From Leptospira paudalimensis (GTDB lineage: Bacteria; Spirochaetota; Leptospiria; Leptospirales; Leptospiraceae), in NCBI RefSeq assembly GCF_026151345.1, contig NZ_JAMQPR010000001.1:1408231-1472230 (forward strand): a stretch of 64,000 nucleotides of DNA. The letters are read 5' to 3'. Numbering within the stretch: the stretch's first letter is position 1; every line of letters begins with the position of its first letter. This document shows, piece after piece, positions 18,896 to 32,833 of this stretch. The position numbers and the translations under genes were made by a program. The notes beneath the pieces are model-generated. The model did no database searches and was not told where the DNA came from. It saw only the letters and a list, made by a program, of their open reading frames with translations.

Positions 18896-19186
18896 ATACA
18901 CTTTTACGATTGTTTGGATTAGATCTTTGAACTTAGCATCTTTCAAACGATAGAACACTTGGTTCGAAGACTTTCGTGATTCCAAGATTCCATTGTTTTT
19001 CATTTTGCTTAAGTGTTGAGAGGCAGCTGATTGGCTCGTTCCAAGTAATTCCACGAGTTGACCTACTGTTTTTTCTTCTTTTGCCAAAGTATAAAGGATG
19101 AGCAAACGAATCGGGTGGGCTATCCCTTGAATTCCTTTAATCGCTTGTTCCAATTGTTGTTTCGATAGTTCTGTTTTTATTTTCAT
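18887..19186 (-). CDS. ArsR-family winged-helix transcriptional regulator
   Basis: This 99-residue protein is a single winged helix-turn-helix: GIAHPIRLLILYTLA, then VGQLVELLGTSQSAASQHLSKMKNNGILESRK as the recognition helix and start of the wing, and NQVFYRLKD. It contains no cysteine, so the classic thiol metal sites of ArsR/SmtB are absent, and it may sense something else or a signal through His/Asp residues. It would act as a homodimeric repressor. No obvious target operon is adjacent; hldD lies tail to tail and an SDR gene is upstream on the same strand. Confidence 0.85.
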   Translation of the reverse strand: MKIKTELSKQQLEQAIKGIQGIAHPIRLLILYTLAKEEKTVGQLVELLGTSQSAASQHLSKMKNNGILESRKSSNQVFYRLKDAKFKDLIQTIVKVYKK

Positions 19187-19282
19187 CGGTAAGGATTCCG
19201 TTATATCCTTATGACGAAAAGATACCCAAATTACCTACGAAATTTTTATCGTTTGTTAAAAAAATGACAAAATATGGATACA

Positions 19283-19326
19283 AATCCTTTTGCCTCCTTT
19301 GTACGAAAAGAAGGCAAAAAAGGATT
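19283..19326. repeat. Long imperfect hairpin between the SDR and ArsR genes
   Basis: The arm 19283-19300 pairs with 19307-19315 plus 19318-19326, giving an 18-bp stem (one G-T pair and a 2-base AA bulge) around the loop GTACGA. It lies just downstream of the SDR gene on the - strand and upstream of the ArsR gene. No T run follows on either strand in the right position. It may stabilise the 3' end of the SDR mRNA or bind a dimeric protein. Confidence 0.65.
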
Positions 19327-19334
19327 AATCGAAG

Positions 19335-20108
19335 TTAGATTCGGACACCACCAGAGATTTCCAAAACCACACCTGTAACAAGATCGTTCATAATGATAAA
19401 CTCAGCAGTGGACGCAATCTCATCTGGTTCTCCAAGCCTTCCGACTGGGATAATCGATTTCCATTTTTCCAATGCTTCTGGGTTCATGTCTTTTAATACC
19501 ATTTCAGTTCCAATAAATCCAGGGGCAATACCTGCCACTCTGATTCCGAACTTAGCAAGTTCTTTGGACCAAGTTACTGTCATGGCTGCAACACCTGCTT
19601 TTGCTGCACTGTAATTTGTTTGTCCAGAATTACCATGCATCGCGATGGAGGCGATAGGGATGATGACACCTTTTTTTTGTTCTACCATTTTAGCAGCTGC
19701 TTCTCTACCAGTTAAGAACACTCCCGTTAAATTGACATCAATGACTGACTGCCATTGGTCGATGCCCATTTTACCTTTGACCTTACCTGTTTCTTTGTCC
19801 ACGCGGATGAGAAGGCCATCACGTAAGATCCCTGCATTGAGGATTGCGACATCAAGGCTTCCTTGAAATGCTGCTGCTTCTTCAATGAGTCGGACACTAT
19901 CTTCTTCTTTAGCAACATTGGTAACGATTCCCGTTGTTTTGATTCCTTCTTTTTGAAAGAGAGAAACGGTTTCGTCCAATTTGTCTTTTTGGATGTCTGA
20001 GAGAATGATATTGGCTCCTGATTTACCTAAACGGTATGCCATTGCCTTTCCGAGTCCACCGGCAGATCCGGTGACGAGAATGTTTGCACCTTTTAATTCC
20101 ATGTCCAC
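19335..20108 (-). CDS. SDR-family NAD(P)-dependent oxidoreductase (FabG-like)
   Basis: This 257-residue classical short-chain dehydrogenase has TGSAGGLG (residues 13-20) for cofactor binding, the NAGIL motif, catalytic Ser and Tyr-x3-Lys in [19 protein letters not shown], and a C-terminal EISGGVRI. The insert [18 protein letters not shown] before the active site is seen in 3-oxoacyl- or acetoacetyl-CoA/ACP reductase-like members. The substrate is not fixed by sequence. ATG 20108 is used; Met3 is an alternative. It follows the GHKL-fold gene by 66 bases on the same strand, so they may be co-transcribed. Confidence 0.85.
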   Translation of the reverse strand: MDMELKGANILVTGSAGGLGKAMAYRLGKSGANIILSDIQKDKLDETVSLFQKEGIKTTGIVTNVAKEEDSVRLIEEAAAFQGSLDVAILNAGILRDGLLIRVDKETGKVKGKMGIDQWQSVIDVNLTGVFLTGREAAAKMVEQKKGVIIPIASIAMHGNSGQTNYSAAKAGVAAMTVTWSKELAKFGIRVAGIAPGFIGTEMVLKDMNPEALEKWKSIIPVGRLGEPDEIASTAEFIIMNDLVTGVVLEISGGVRI

Positions 20109-20174
20109 CAGTTTCGAAAAGGGCGGACACTAGGTCGATACAATTACAGTCGAAATGATTTGGTCAAAAAAGAA

Positions 20175-20867
20175 TTATATTTCTGCTAGTTCGGCACTTC
20201 GAAACGACACATAATTGTCGTTAAATGGTATTTCCACCCTGGCAACTGTTCTGTCTTCATGGGTGATGATACGAAATAGGTTAGGGTCAACACCTTCGTT
20301 TTTAAGTAGGATCATGATAAGGGCAATCCCAAGTCCCGCACCTTCTGTATTGTCCATATTGTCCATGTAAAATTCAGCGATGTCATTATACCCCATGGAC
20401 TTTTTCATTTTTTCTCGCATCCGAACTTCTTCTGTTTTGATGACGGGAGTGTTGTTTGTTACTTCTACAAGGAGTCCGTCCAAACAGTAGTGGAATTTAA
20501 TTTGCACATACACACCTCGGGCGAGGCATCGTTTCCCATATTCATCTGCCATTTTCTCAGAGAACTTTTTGGAATACTCTTTGATCCCTTGGAAATAATC
20601 TGCTTCGTCTGTAATGTCGAGTCCTTCATCTTCAAAAAAAACTCGTTTTTGGTTGGCTTTGATTCCATTGATGGTGAGTTCTTTGGAAATGGTATACAAC
20701 ATTTCCACAAATTGAGATTGTCCCACTTCGTTTAAGATATGAGTGATGAGCCCAAGCACATACTGCTCCAACTGGCGATTCATCCGAGACGAACGGACGA
20801 CAATTTTCGATTTTGCCTTTACTAAATCGGGGATTTGTGCTTCTAATTCTACAAAGGGTTTCGCCAC
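20175..20867 (-). CDS. GHKL ATPase-fold protein, histidine-kinase-like without an H-box
   Basis: This 230-residue protein has an N-box-like segment, ISKELTINGIKANQKR, near residue 60. VEVTNNTPV occupies the position where kinases have the G1 (DxGxG) box. EGAGLGIALIMILLKNEG is a clear G2 box near residue 180, and RVEIPF ends the fold. There is no phospho-accepting His helix and no sensor domain. Such stand-alone ATPase modules can be anti-sigma-factor kinases or signalling adaptors. The sequence FFEDEGLDITDEADY is a distinctive acidic insert. I do not recognise a named family; ATP binding is inferred. Confidence 0.6.
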   Translation of the reverse strand: MAKPFVELEAQIPDLVKAKSKIVVRSSRMNRQLEQYVLGLITHILNEVGQSQFVEMLYTISKELTINGIKANQKRVFFEDEGLDITDEADYFQGIKEYSKKFSEKMADEYGKRCLARGVYVQIKFHYCLDGLLVEVTNNTPVIKTEEVRMREKMKKSMGYNDIAEFYMDNMDNTEGAGLGIALIMILLKNEGVDPNLFRIITHEDRTVARVEIPFNDNYVSFRSAELAEI

Positions 20868-21002
20868 GAATCATTCCTTATACTGTGAGTGTCTCCCACA
20901 TGGTTCTATTATCGAACCGGGAAATCCACAACTAAAATCAGACTGGAAAATCACCAAATTTCCTGTTTTTTTACCATTTCCAGGAAATAAACTCATTTTC
21001 CA

Positions 21003-21032
21003 TTGACCAATGAGCCTCATTTAAAATAGTGT
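21003..21032 (+). promoter_or_regulatory. Candidate promoter of the tRNA-Thr/tRNA-Trp/secE superoperon
   Basis: TTGACC (21003-21008) matches the -35 box in five of six positions. With an 18-base spacer the -10 box would be TAGTGT (21027-21032), a weak match. The first tRNA starts about 48 bases later. The same TTGACC hexamer is used before tRNA-Lys at 57436. The 213-base gap 20868-21080 holds no other feature that I can support. Confidence 0.4.
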
Positions 21033-21078
21033 AAAAAACCTAGCCTCGCTTGGAAACCCGCGCTTGGGTGGGAAACGT

Positions 21079-21152
<74 letters not shown>

Positions 21153-21157
21153 TGTTT

Positions 21158-21231
<74 letters not shown>

Positions 21232-21270
21232 ACTACGGAATATAGAATTAGAGAAACAGGACAAGGATCA

Positions 21271-21459
21271 ATGAAAGCTACGAGTTTCATTCAGGAATGT
21301 AAAGCAGAACTTGAAAAAGTACATTGGCCTACGCGCCAAGAAGTGGTGAGTTCTACCGTTGTAGTCCTAGTTACAGTATTTATCTTTTCCTTATTTTTAT
21401 CAGCTTCGGATTTTGTTTTCTTGAAACTGTTAAAGTGGTTCTGGGCATTAGGAACATAG
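21271..21459 (+). CDS. secE: Preprotein translocase subunit SecE
   Basis: This short 62-residue SecE has a cytoplasmic amphipathic helix ending in [10 protein letters not shown], the family hallmark, and then one membrane helix ([14 protein letters not shown]). It clamps SecY, encoded at 45751 in the same run. The longer open frame begins inside tRNA-Trp; ATG 21271 is chosen because AAGGA lies just upstream and the protein then has the normal length. nusG follows nine bases after the stop. Confidence 0.93.
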   Translation: MKATSFIQECKAELEKVHWPTRQEVVSSTVVVLVTVFIFSLFLSASDFVFLKLLKWFWALGT

Positions 21460-21467
21460 GTAGGGAA

Positions 21468-22022
21468 GTGGGCGATTCTTTAGATAAAAAATGGTATGTG
21501 CTTCAGACTTATTCTGGTCATGAGAATAAGGTGAAAACTAACATTGAAAAGATGGTCCAACAACAAAAGCTGGAAGACCAGATCTTTTCGGTGAAAATTC
21601 CTTCAATGGAAGTTGCCGAAATGAAAAACGGCAAAAAGAAGGTCACGAAGAAAAAACTCATGCCGGGTTATGTTCTCGTTGAGATGAATATGACCGATGA
21701 CCTTCGGTTTAAAATCCAGAACTTACCTTCTGTGTCTACGTTTGTAGGCGGAAAAGGAAAAGGTCCGGAGCCACTTTCACTCGATGAGATCAAAAATCTC
21801 TTCAGTGATGTGGGAAATGTGGAATCGGAAGAAGTATCACGACCACGTTTCCTCTTCAAAGTGGGCGAGACATTGAAAATTATAGATGGTCCGTTTGCCA
21901 ATTTCACAGGGCTTGTGGATGAAATTTTCCCTGATAAGGGAAGGCTTCGTGTCCGAGTCGAAATTTTTGGAAGATCCACTCCAGTGGAGTTGGATTATCT
22001 CCAAGTAAAATCGGAACAATAG
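21468..22022 (+). CDS. nusG: Transcription termination/antitermination factor NusG
   Basis: This protein of 184 residues has an NGN domain (KKWYVLQTYSGHENKV ... MPGYVLVEMNM ... FVGGKGKGPEPL) and a C-terminal KOW domain (VGETLKIIDGPFANFTGLVDEI). NusG binds the RNA polymerase clamp and links it to ribosomal S10 or to Rho. I chose GTG 21468, which starts right before the conserved domain and has AGG-rich sequence just upstream; longer in-frame starts would lie inside secE. It sits in the classic secE-nusG-rplK order. Confidence 0.93.
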   Translation: MGDSLDKKWYVLQTYSGHENKVKTNIEKMVQQQKLEDQIFSVKIPSMEVAEMKNGKKKVTKKKLMPGYVLVEMNMTDDLRFKIQNLPSVSTFVGGKGKGPEPLSLDEIKNLFSDVGNVESEEVSRPRFLFKVGETLKIIDGPFANFTGLVDEIFPDKGRLRVRVEIFGRSTPVELDYLQVKSEQ

Positions 22023-22061
22023 AACTGATAGATTGACTTTTAGTAAGGAACTTGAAACGAG

Positions 22062-22487
22062 ATGGCTGCAAAGAAAGTAGTAAAACAAATTAAACTCCAA
22101 GTAGAAGCAGGGAAAGCAAACCCAGCTCCTCCGGTAGGACCTGCACTTGGTCAGGCCGGACTCAATATCATGGAATTTTGTAAACAGTTCAATGAGAGAT
22201 CAAAAAACCAAATGGGACTCAAACTCCCGGTTGTGATCACTGTTTATTCTGACAGAAGTTTTACATTCGTCACTAAATCACCTCCAGCTGCTCTTCTTGT
22301 CATGAAGGCTCTAGGACTCCAAGGTGGATCTGCTACTCCTCACACAGTGAAAGTAGGAACGATCAAACGCGCACAACTAGAAGAAATTGCAAAAACGAAG
22401 ATGGAAGACCTCAATGCGAACGACTTAGATGCAGCAGTGAAAATCATTGCTGGAACTTGCCGTTCCATGGGTGTTAACGTCGAGTAA
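22062..22487 (+). CDS. rplK: 50S ribosomal protein L11
   Basis: This protein of 141 residues is at normal length. The N-terminal domain carries the proline-rich [16 protein letters not shown] helix region where thiostrepton-type drugs act, and the C-terminal domain ending in CRSMGVNVE binds 23S rRNA in the GTPase centre. L11 is also needed for stringent-response signalling on the ribosome. It lies 39 bases after nusG and 25 before rplA. Confidence 0.97.
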   Translation: MAAKKVVKQIKLQVEAGKANPAPPVGPALGQAGLNIMEFCKQFNERSKNQMGLKLPVVITVYSDRSFTFVTKSPPAALLVMKALGLQGGSATPHTVKVGTIKRAQLEEIAKTKMEDLNANDLDAAVKIIAGTCRSMGVNVE

Positions 22488-22512
22488 TCATTAGGAAACG
22501 GGAACCGAAGTC

Positions 22513-23205
22513 ATGAAACGCGGCAAAAAATACATCCAACTCAAAGAGAAAGTCGATCGCACAAAGGCTTATACCCTTGGTGAGGCAGTCGGTTTAGCGA
22601 AAGCGACCAGTTACTCAAAGTTCGACGGGACTTTAGAGATCTCTACTAAAATCAATTATAAATCTCTCCAAAACGTAAGAGGGACAATTTCTCTTCCTCA
22701 CGGAACTGGAAAAACAATTAAGGTTTTGGTTTTCTGCAAAGGAGACAAACAAAACGAAGCGAGAGAGGCTGGTGCTGACTTCGTAGGTGATATGGACCTA
22801 ATTGAAAAAGTTTCTGGTGGTTGGACTGATTTTGACGCTTGTGTGGCAACTCCTGATATGATGAAGGAAGTTGGTAAATTGGGTCCAGTTCTTGGTCGTA
22901 AAGGTCTTATGCCAAAACCAAAGGCAGGAACTGTCACTACTGATGTAACAAAAGCAGTGAAGGAACTCAAAGCAGGTCGTATTGAATACCGTCCTGACAA
23001 AGGGGGAGTGGTTCACTTAGGAGTTGGGAAATGTTCCTTCTCTGATGATAAACTTTCTGATAACATCAATGCTGTTGTTGCAGCACTTATGAAAGACAAA
23101 CCTTCCGATGCGAAGGGAGATTACCTCAAGTCTTTCTCTGTAGCAGCGACTATGGGAATCGGCGTAAAAGTCGATGTAAAAGAACTAGTAAACGCGAACA
23201 TATAA
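22513..23205 (+). CDS. rplA: 50S ribosomal protein L1
   Basis: This protein of 230 residues forms the mobile L1 stalk. LGRKGLMPKPKAGTVT near residue 130 is the invariant family segment. In many bacteria L1 represses translation of its own rplK-rplA mRNA by binding a leader that mimics 23S rRNA; no such mimic is obvious to me in the 39-base gap before rplK. It is followed 12 bases later by rplJ. Confidence 0.97.
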   Translation: MKRGKKYIQLKEKVDRTKAYTLGEAVGLAKATSYSKFDGTLEISTKINYKSLQNVRGTISLPHGTGKTIKVLVFCKGDKQNEAREAGADFVGDMDLIEKVSGGWTDFDACVATPDMMKEVGKLGPVLGRKGLMPKPKAGTVTTDVTKAVKELKAGRIEYRPDKGGVVHLGVGKCSFSDDKLSDNINAVVAALMKDKPSDAKGDYLKSFSVAATMGIGVKVDVKELVNANI

Positions 23206-23217
23206 CGAGTAAGAACA

Positions 23218-23751
23218 ATGGCAAATCCATCTAAAATTGAAGCAGTAACAGAACTAAAGAGTCGTTTGGAAAAACGACCTAACTTTATTTTAGCATCTTA
23301 CAGCGGTTTAACTGTTGAAGATATGTCCAACCTTCGTGCGAAACTTCGCAAAGAAGGATCAGAGATGAAGGTAATCAAAAACAACCTTTTTCTCCGTGCA
23401 TTAAAAGAGTCTTCTGAACATAAAAACAACTCCATCGATTTTGGGGATGTTTACAAAGGACCACTTGCAGCGATTTTCTCTCTGGATGCACTTCCAGCAG
23501 TAGCGAAAGTTTGTAAGGACTTTGCAAAAGATAAGAAGGAACTCGAAATCAAAACCGGCTATATGGACGGTGAGGTTTTGGGTAAATCTGGAGTAGAAGC
23601 GATTGCTGGACTTCCGTCCAAACAAGAACTTCTTGCGCAAGTGGCTCGTGGGATCAATGCTCCTGCAACGCAAATTGCTTCTGGAATCAATCAAATCATG
23701 GCATCATTGGCTCGCGCCATCAATGCTGTAGCCGAGAAAAACGGCAATTAG
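23218..23751 (+). CDS. rplJ: 50S ribosomal protein L10
   Basis: This protein of 177 residues anchors L7/L12 dimers to the ribosomal stalk base. The N-terminal rRNA-binding part has the [17 protein letters not shown] segment, and the C-terminal helix (about residues 140-177) binds L7/L12. Only 12 bases separate it from rplA, leaving no room for the long autoregulatory L10 leader known in E. coli, so any feedback must work differently here. Confidence 0.96.
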   Translation: MANPSKIEAVTELKSRLEKRPNFILASYSGLTVEDMSNLRAKLRKEGSEMKVIKNNLFLRALKESSEHKNNSIDFGDVYKGPLAAIFSLDALPAVAKVCKDFAKDKKELEIKTGYMDGEVLGKSGVEAIAGLPSKQELLAQVARGINAPATQIASGINQIMASLARAINAVAEKNGN

Positions 23752-23786
23752 TAATCATAGTGATTAGTAGGATAAGGAGAATATAG

Positions 23787-24170
23787 ATGTCTGTTGACGC
23801 GCTATTAGAACAAATTGGAAGTCTTACATTAGTTCAGGCTGCTGACCTAGTGAAAAAGATGGAGGAGAAATTCGGGATTTCTGCTGCTGCACCGGTTGCG
23901 GTAGCGGCTGTTGCGGGTGCAGGTGGTGGCGCTGCTGCTGCTGAAGAACCAGCAACTTTCAATGTTATCTTGAAAGCACACGGTGACAAAAAGATCGACG
24001 TTATTAAACTCGTTCGCGAAATCACTGGTCTTGGATTAGCAGATGCGAAAACTCTTGTAGAAGCTGGTGGAAAATCAGTGAAAGAAGGGGTTTCTAAAGA
24101 TGAAGCTGCTGATATTAAGAAAAAACTCGAAGGTGTTGGGGCTCAAGTAGAAGTTGCTGCTGCCGGTTAA
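23787..24170 (+). CDS. rplL: 50S ribosomal protein L7/L12
   Basis: This protein of 127 residues has the normal design: an N-terminal dimerisation helix pair, an Ala/Gly/Val-rich hinge (about residues 33-57), and a compact C-terminal domain with [19 protein letters not shown] that contacts translation factors such as EF-G and EF-Tu. ATAAGGAG lies just before the ATG, a strong ribosome site for a protein needed in four or more copies per ribosome. A hairpin with a T run follows before rpoB. Confidence 0.97.
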   Translation: MSVDALLEQIGSLTLVQAADLVKKMEEKFGISAAAPVAVAAVAGAGGGAAAAEEPATFNVILKAHGDKKIDVIKLVREITGLGLADAKTLVEAGGKSVKEGVSKDEAADIKKKLEGVGAQVEVAAAG

Positions 24171-24207
24171 TCGGTTGCCAATTTTTAAACCCAGTCTTCA
24201 AAAACTT

Positions 24208-24247
24208 AGAGGCAGGGAGGCCGTAGGCGTCCCCACCTCTATTTTTT
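24208..24247 (+). terminator. Attenuator-like hairpin between rplL and rpoB
   Basis: AGAGG (24208-24212) pairs with CCTCT (24236-24240), extended inside by GGGA/TCCC across a 2x2 internal mismatch, and is followed by ATTTTTT. Its position in the 125-base rplL-rpoB gap parallels the partial terminator that lets E. coli make more ribosomal stalk protein than RNA polymerase. Read-through must occur unless rpoB has its own promoter, and none is clear in 24248-24295. Confidence 0.65.
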
Positions 24248-24295
24248 CGTTTATCATACCATCTATTATTTTGACGTCTCTAGGGAGAGTATTCC

Positions 24296-27200
24296 ATGCA
24301 TACCCGAATGCAAATTAGAAACCGGGTAAATTTCGGTAAAATTACCGACCTCAATTTACTTCCTAATCTTATCTACGTACAGAAAAAATCCTTTGATTGG
24401 TTTCTCCAGTCGGAAGTGAAAGATCCGACCAAACGTTTAAACCAAGGGTTGGAAGCAGTTTTTCGCGAATCTTTTCCAATCGAATCACCAAACAACGATA
24501 TGGTCATGGAATATGGCCATTATGTGTTAGGGGAACCAAAACGTGATCCTCAAGAATGTAAGGACACTGATTCTTCTTATGCGGTTCCATTAAAAGCAGT
24601 CATTCGACTCATCATCAAAGACACTGGTGAAATCCGCGAACAAGTTGTGTACATGGGTGACCTTCCTGTGATGACAGACCACGGTACTTTCATCATCAAT
24701 GGTGCTGAAAGGGTAGTGGTAAGCCAGTTACACAGATCCCCTGGTATTTTCTTTTCTTATGACCAAGTACGAGATACATTCTCTGCTCGTGTGATTCCTT
24801 ACCGAGGTTCTTGGTTGGAATTTGAGATGGACAACAAAGGGATCCTTGTTGCCAAAATCGACCGTAAGAAAAAATTCCCTGCAACTTTACTTGTAAAAGC
24901 GATGGGAATGGGAACAAACGAAGAAGTATTACGTTTGTTCTACGGTTCAAGCAAAATGAAGATAGCTGGTGCCAATCCAAAAGACCTCAAACGTCTGATT
25001 GGTCGCAGAACCATTGCTGATATCATCAACATGGAAACAGGCGAGGTAATGCTCGATGCTGGTTCCAAAATCAATGAGGATAATATCTCCATCCTTCGTG
25101 AAATGAAGGTAAAAGATGTGGATGTCATTGAATTTCCAAAAGGAAAAGACAATCCAGTTCTCATCAACTGCCTTGAAAAAGACGGAGTCAATGATTACGA
25201 AGATGCTGTGAAAAAATTTCACACAATCATGCGTCCGGGTGAGCCTTCTACGATTGAAAACGCGGAAGCGGAACTCAAAAGACTCTTTTTCTCACACAAA
25301 ACATTTGATTTGGGTGTAGTTGGTCGTTACAAAATCAATAGCAAATTTGAATTCAACAATCCAAAAGAATTCTCAAAAGCAGATGATCGCGTTTTAAGAA
25401 AACAAGACATTATTGAAACGGTTCGTTACCTTGTGATGCTTATGTCTGAGGCAGAAAACTACTACCCAGATGATATTGACCACTTAGGAAACAGAAGGAT
25501 TCGTTCTGTTGGAGAGCTCATTGCGAACCAATTGAAACTTGGATTCTCTCGTGTAGAACGTGTCATCAAAGAAAGAATGACCGTACAAGAACCGGAACAA
25601 CAAACTCCGCAACTTCTCATTTCCATCAAACCAATCACAGCTGTGATCAATGAGTTTTTTGGGTCTTCTCAACTTTCTCAGTTTATGGACCAAACAAACC
25701 CACTAGCGGAACTTACCCACAAACGTAGGTTAAACGCCCTTGGGCCTGGTGGTCTTTCTCGTGACAGAGCAGGTTTCGAAGTTCGTGACGTTCACTATTC
25801 TCACTATGGCCGTATGTGTCCAATTGAAACACCGGAAGGTCCAAACATTGGTCTCATTCTTTCCATGTCTAGTTTTGCAAGGGTAAACGATTATGGGTTT
25901 ATTGAAACTCCATACCGCCTTGTCAAAAATGGAAAAGTCCAAAAACAAGTAGAGTATCTCACTGCTGATAAAGAAGAATACCACTATATGGCGCAGTCGA
26001 ATTCGACTGTGGATGAGAAGGGAGAATTTACTTCCAAACTCATTTCCACTCGCCATAGAGGGGACTTCCCATTCCGTAGCCCGTCTGAGATCCAGTACAT
26101 GGACCTTGCACCTTTACAAGTTGTGTCTGTATCCACAGCTCTCATTCCATTCCTCGAACATGATGATGCGAACCGCGCTCTCATGGGTTCAAACATGCAA
26201 CGCCAAGCGGTTCCACTTCTCACTGAAGAAGCTCCTTTTGTGGGAACTGGTATGGAAGCTCGTGCTGCATATGACGCAGGGGTTTGTATCGTTGCGAAAA
26301 AAGATGGTGTTGTTTCCAAAGTGGATGCAACAGGTGTTTGGATCAAAGAAGACCAATCCAAAGAGATTGTCCACTACCCACTCATTAAATTCAAAAAGAC
26401 CAACCAAGGTACATGTTTTAACCAAAAACCAAACGTGTCTATGCTCCATACCACAACTGGTGGTAAGGTGAGTAAGGTTTCCAAAGAACGGATCGAAGTG
26501 ACAACTCCGAATGGTGAAAAGGAAACCCACGAATTGGTATTATCGGAAGAAGTTCAATACCAAGCAGTTGTCAAAGAAGGACAAGATATCGGAATTGGAG
26601 CTCCAGTTGCTGGTCAGATCATCAAAGGGGAAAAATACGGTGAGTTCGGACAAATCCTCCAAAAAGGAACTGTCCTTGCAAACGGTCCATCCACTGATGC
26701 TGGTTATTTGGCACTTGGACGTAACGTTCTTGTGGCATTTATGCCTTGGGAAGGTTACAACTTTGAGGATGCGATTCTGATCTCTGAACGAATCATCAAA
26801 GACGATGTTTTCTCTTCCATTCACATTGAAGAATTCGAAATCCAAGCTCGGGAAACAAAACTTGGACAAGAACAAATCACTCGTGACATTCCAAACCTTT
26901 CGGACAAAGCGTTCCGTGATTTGGATGAGTCTGGTGTGATCCGTGTGGGAGCGGAGGTAAAACCTGGTGACATTCTTGTTGGTATGGTCACTCCTAAAGG
27001 TGAAACAGACCTCACTCCAGAATATAAATTATTACACTCCATCTTTGGAGAAAAGGCAAAAGAAGTAAGAGATTCTTCTCTTCGTATGCCAAACGGTTTC
27101 GAAGGAACTGTGATCGATATCAAACGTTATTCCCGTGAGACAGGCGATGAACTCGCTGCTGGCGTGGAAGAAATGGTGAAAGTGTATGTTGCTCGTAAAC

Positions 27201-27982
27201 GTAAACTCCTCGTGGGTGATAAGATGGCGGGTCGTCACGGAAACAAAGGGGTGGTTGCACGTGTGATGGCACAAGAAGATATGCCATACATGGAAGACGG
27301 AACTCCAGTTGATATCGTTCTAAACCCACTCGGGGTTCCTTCACGGATGAACCTTGGTCAGATTTTTGAAACACAACTTGGTTTCGCTGCTAAAAAACTT
27401 GGGATCAATTTTGAGACCCCAGTATTTGATGGAGCCTCCGAAGGTGATGTACACGAATTCTGCAAAAAAGCAGGTTTACCAGAAAACAGCAAATTTCAGT
27501 TATACGACGGAAGGACAGGGGAAAAATTCATCAACCAAGTCTTCTGCGGATACATCTACATGTTGAAACTGGCTCACTTGGTGGATGACAAAATCCACGC
27601 AAGGTCTACTGGACCTTACTCACTTGTAACGCAACAACCACTCGGTGGTAAGGCGCAGTTCGGGGGACAAAGGTTAGGGGAGATGGAAGTTTGGGCTCTC
27701 GAAGCGTATGGTGCATCACACACCTTACAAGAGTTACTCACCATCAAGTCAGATGATATGTTAGGTCGTGCAAGAATTTACGAAGCGATTGTTAAAGGGA
27801 TCCACTCGATCAAACCGGGAATTCCAGAATCATTCAACGTTCTTGTGCAAGAACTCCGAGGTTTAGCACTCGATATCATCATCAAGGACTCCGAAGGATT
27901 GGAAGTGGATATCTCTGATTACGAAGATGAATTCTCGAAAAACAAAAAGAAAATCAAGTTCGAGACCATTGAAAACGTTTAG
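24296..27982 (+). CDS. rpoB: DNA-directed RNA polymerase subunit beta
   Basis: This 1228-residue subunit is full length. [50 protein letters not shown] and the C-terminal [10 protein letters not shown] region are all present and intact. The rifampicin-binding cluster lies at residues 457-483; the residue equivalent to E. coli Ser531 is Asn480. [36 protein letters not shown] sequence, with small changes, follows in the usual place. ATG 24296 has TAGGGAG upstream; a second ATG four codons in is less likely. rpoC follows after 14 bases. Confidence 0.97.
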   Translation: MHTRMQIRNRVNFGKITDLNLLPNLIYVQKKSFDWFLQSEVKDPTKRLNQGLEAVFRESFPIESPNNDMVMEYGHYVLGEPKRDPQECKDTDSSYAVPLKAVIRLIIKDTGEIREQVVYMGDLPVMTDHGTFIINGAERVVVSQLHRSPGIFFSYDQVRDTFSARVIPYRGSWLEFEMDNKGILVAKIDRKKKFPATLLVKAMGMGTNEEVLRLFYGSSKMKIAGANPKDLKRLIGRRTIADIINMETGEVMLDAGSKINEDNISILREMKVKDVDVIEFPKGKDNPVLINCLEKDGVNDYEDAVKKFHTIMRPGEPSTIENAEAELKRLFFSHKTFDLGVVGRYKINSKFEFNNPKEFSKADDRVLRKQDIIETVRYLVMLMSEAENYYPDDIDHLGNRRIRSVGELIANQLKLGFSRVERVIKERMTVQEPEQQTPQLLISIKPITAVINEFFGSSQLSQFMDQTNPLAELTHKRRLNALGPGGLSRDRAGFEVRDVHYSHYGRMCPIETPEGPNIGLILSMSSFARVNDYGFIETPYRLVKNGKVQKQVEYLTADKEEYHYMAQSNSTVDEKGEFTSKLISTRHRGDFPFRSPSEIQYMDLAPLQVVSVSTALIPFLEHDDANRALMGSNMQRQAVPLLTEEAPFVGTGMEARAAYDAGVCIVAKKDGVVSKVDATGVWIKEDQSKEIVHYPLIKFKKTNQGTCFNQKPNVSMLHTTTGGKVSKVSKERIEVTTPNGEKETHELVLSEEVQYQAVVKEGQDIGIGAPVAGQIIKGEKYGEFGQILQKGTVLANGPSTDAGYLALGRNVLVAFMPWEGYNFEDAILISERIIKDDVFSSIHIEEFEIQARETKLGQEQITRDIPNLSDKAFRDLDESGVIRVGAEVKPGDILVGMVTPKGETDLTPEYKLLHSIFGEKAKEVRDSSLRMPNGFEGTVIDIKRYSRETGDELAAGVEEMVKVYVARKRKLLVGDKMAGRHGNKGVVARVMAQEDMPYMEDGTPVDIVLNPLGVPSRMNLGQIFETQLGFAAKKLGINFETPVFDGASEGDVHEFCKKAGLPENSKFQLYDGRTGEKFINQVFCGYIYMLKLAHLVDDKIHARSTGPYSLVTQQPLGGKAQFGGQRLGEMEVWALEAYGASHTLQELLTIKSDDMLGRARIYEAIVKGIHSIKPGIPESFNVLVQELRGLALDIIIKDSEGLEVDISDYEDEFSKNKKKIKFETIENV

Positions 27983-27996
27983 GGAAGGGAAAAAGT

Positions 27997-32298
<4,302 letters not shown>

Positions 32299-32444
32299 TC
32301 ACTAAGAAGAACTTCTAGAAATCATCCAATTTGGATGGTTTCTAGGGACAAAAATCATGTTTTCGTTTACAAAATGTCCCTATCTGGAATTTTGGACGAA
32401 AACGTCATTATTTTTTTAAAAAGAGAAATAGAAGAAGGAATCGA
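32299..32444 (+). promoter_or_regulatory. Structured rpoC-rpsL intergenic leader
   Basis: A 13-bp hairpin (32315-32327 with 32333-32345, one G-T pair, loop AATTT) is followed by a second possible stem AGGGACA/TGTCCCT (32344-32350 with 32375-32381) that shares two bases with it. A weak GACG/CGTC stem (32395-32406) then runs into a T-rich stretch ending at 32417. This could be a processing site, an attenuator or a regulatory leader for the str genes. No promoter is clear to me. Confidence 0.45.
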
Positions 32445-32819
32445 ATGCCTACAATTAACCAGCTCATCCGCATTGGAAGAGAAGACCAAAAGAAAAGAAC
32501 TAAATCTCCCGCTCTAAAGGCATGCCCACAAAGACGTGGAGTTTGCACAAGAGTGATGACTTTCACTCCTAAAAAACCTAACTCTGCTCTTCGTAAAGTA
32601 GCAAGGGTTCGTTTGACAACAGGAATTGAAGTTACTGCTTATATCCCAGGCGAAGGCCATAACCTCCAAGAACACAACGTGGTTCTCATCCGTGGGGGAA
32701 GGGTAAAAGATTTACCAGGGGTTCGTTATCATATCATTCGTGGAACACTGGATACACTCGGTGTGGACAAACGTCGCAAAGGACGTTCTAAATACGGCGC
32801 GAAGCGTCCTAAAGCGTAA
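32445..32819 (+). CDS. rpsL: 30S ribosomal protein S12
   Basis: This protein of 124 residues guards decoding accuracy in the A site. [11 protein letters not shown] includes Lys43, and [13 protein letters not shown] includes Lys88 and the often methylthiolated Asp89. Both Lys are the streptomycin-sensitive form. AGAAGGAA precedes the ATG. It is the first gene of the str cluster, 15 bases before rpsG. Confidence 0.97.
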   Translation: MPTINQLIRIGREDQKKRTKSPALKACPQRRGVCTRVMTFTPKKPNSALRKVARVRLTTGIEVTAYIPGEGHNLQEHNVVLIRGGRVKDLPGVRYHIIRGTLDTLGVDKRRKGRSKYGAKRPKA

Positions 32820-32833
32820 TCGGAGAAAGGTAT

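Noticed and set aside
20743..21006. 87-residue + frame upstream of tRNA-Thr
   Set aside because: It is mostly antisense to the GHKL-fold gene and ends in the promoter region of the tRNA operon.
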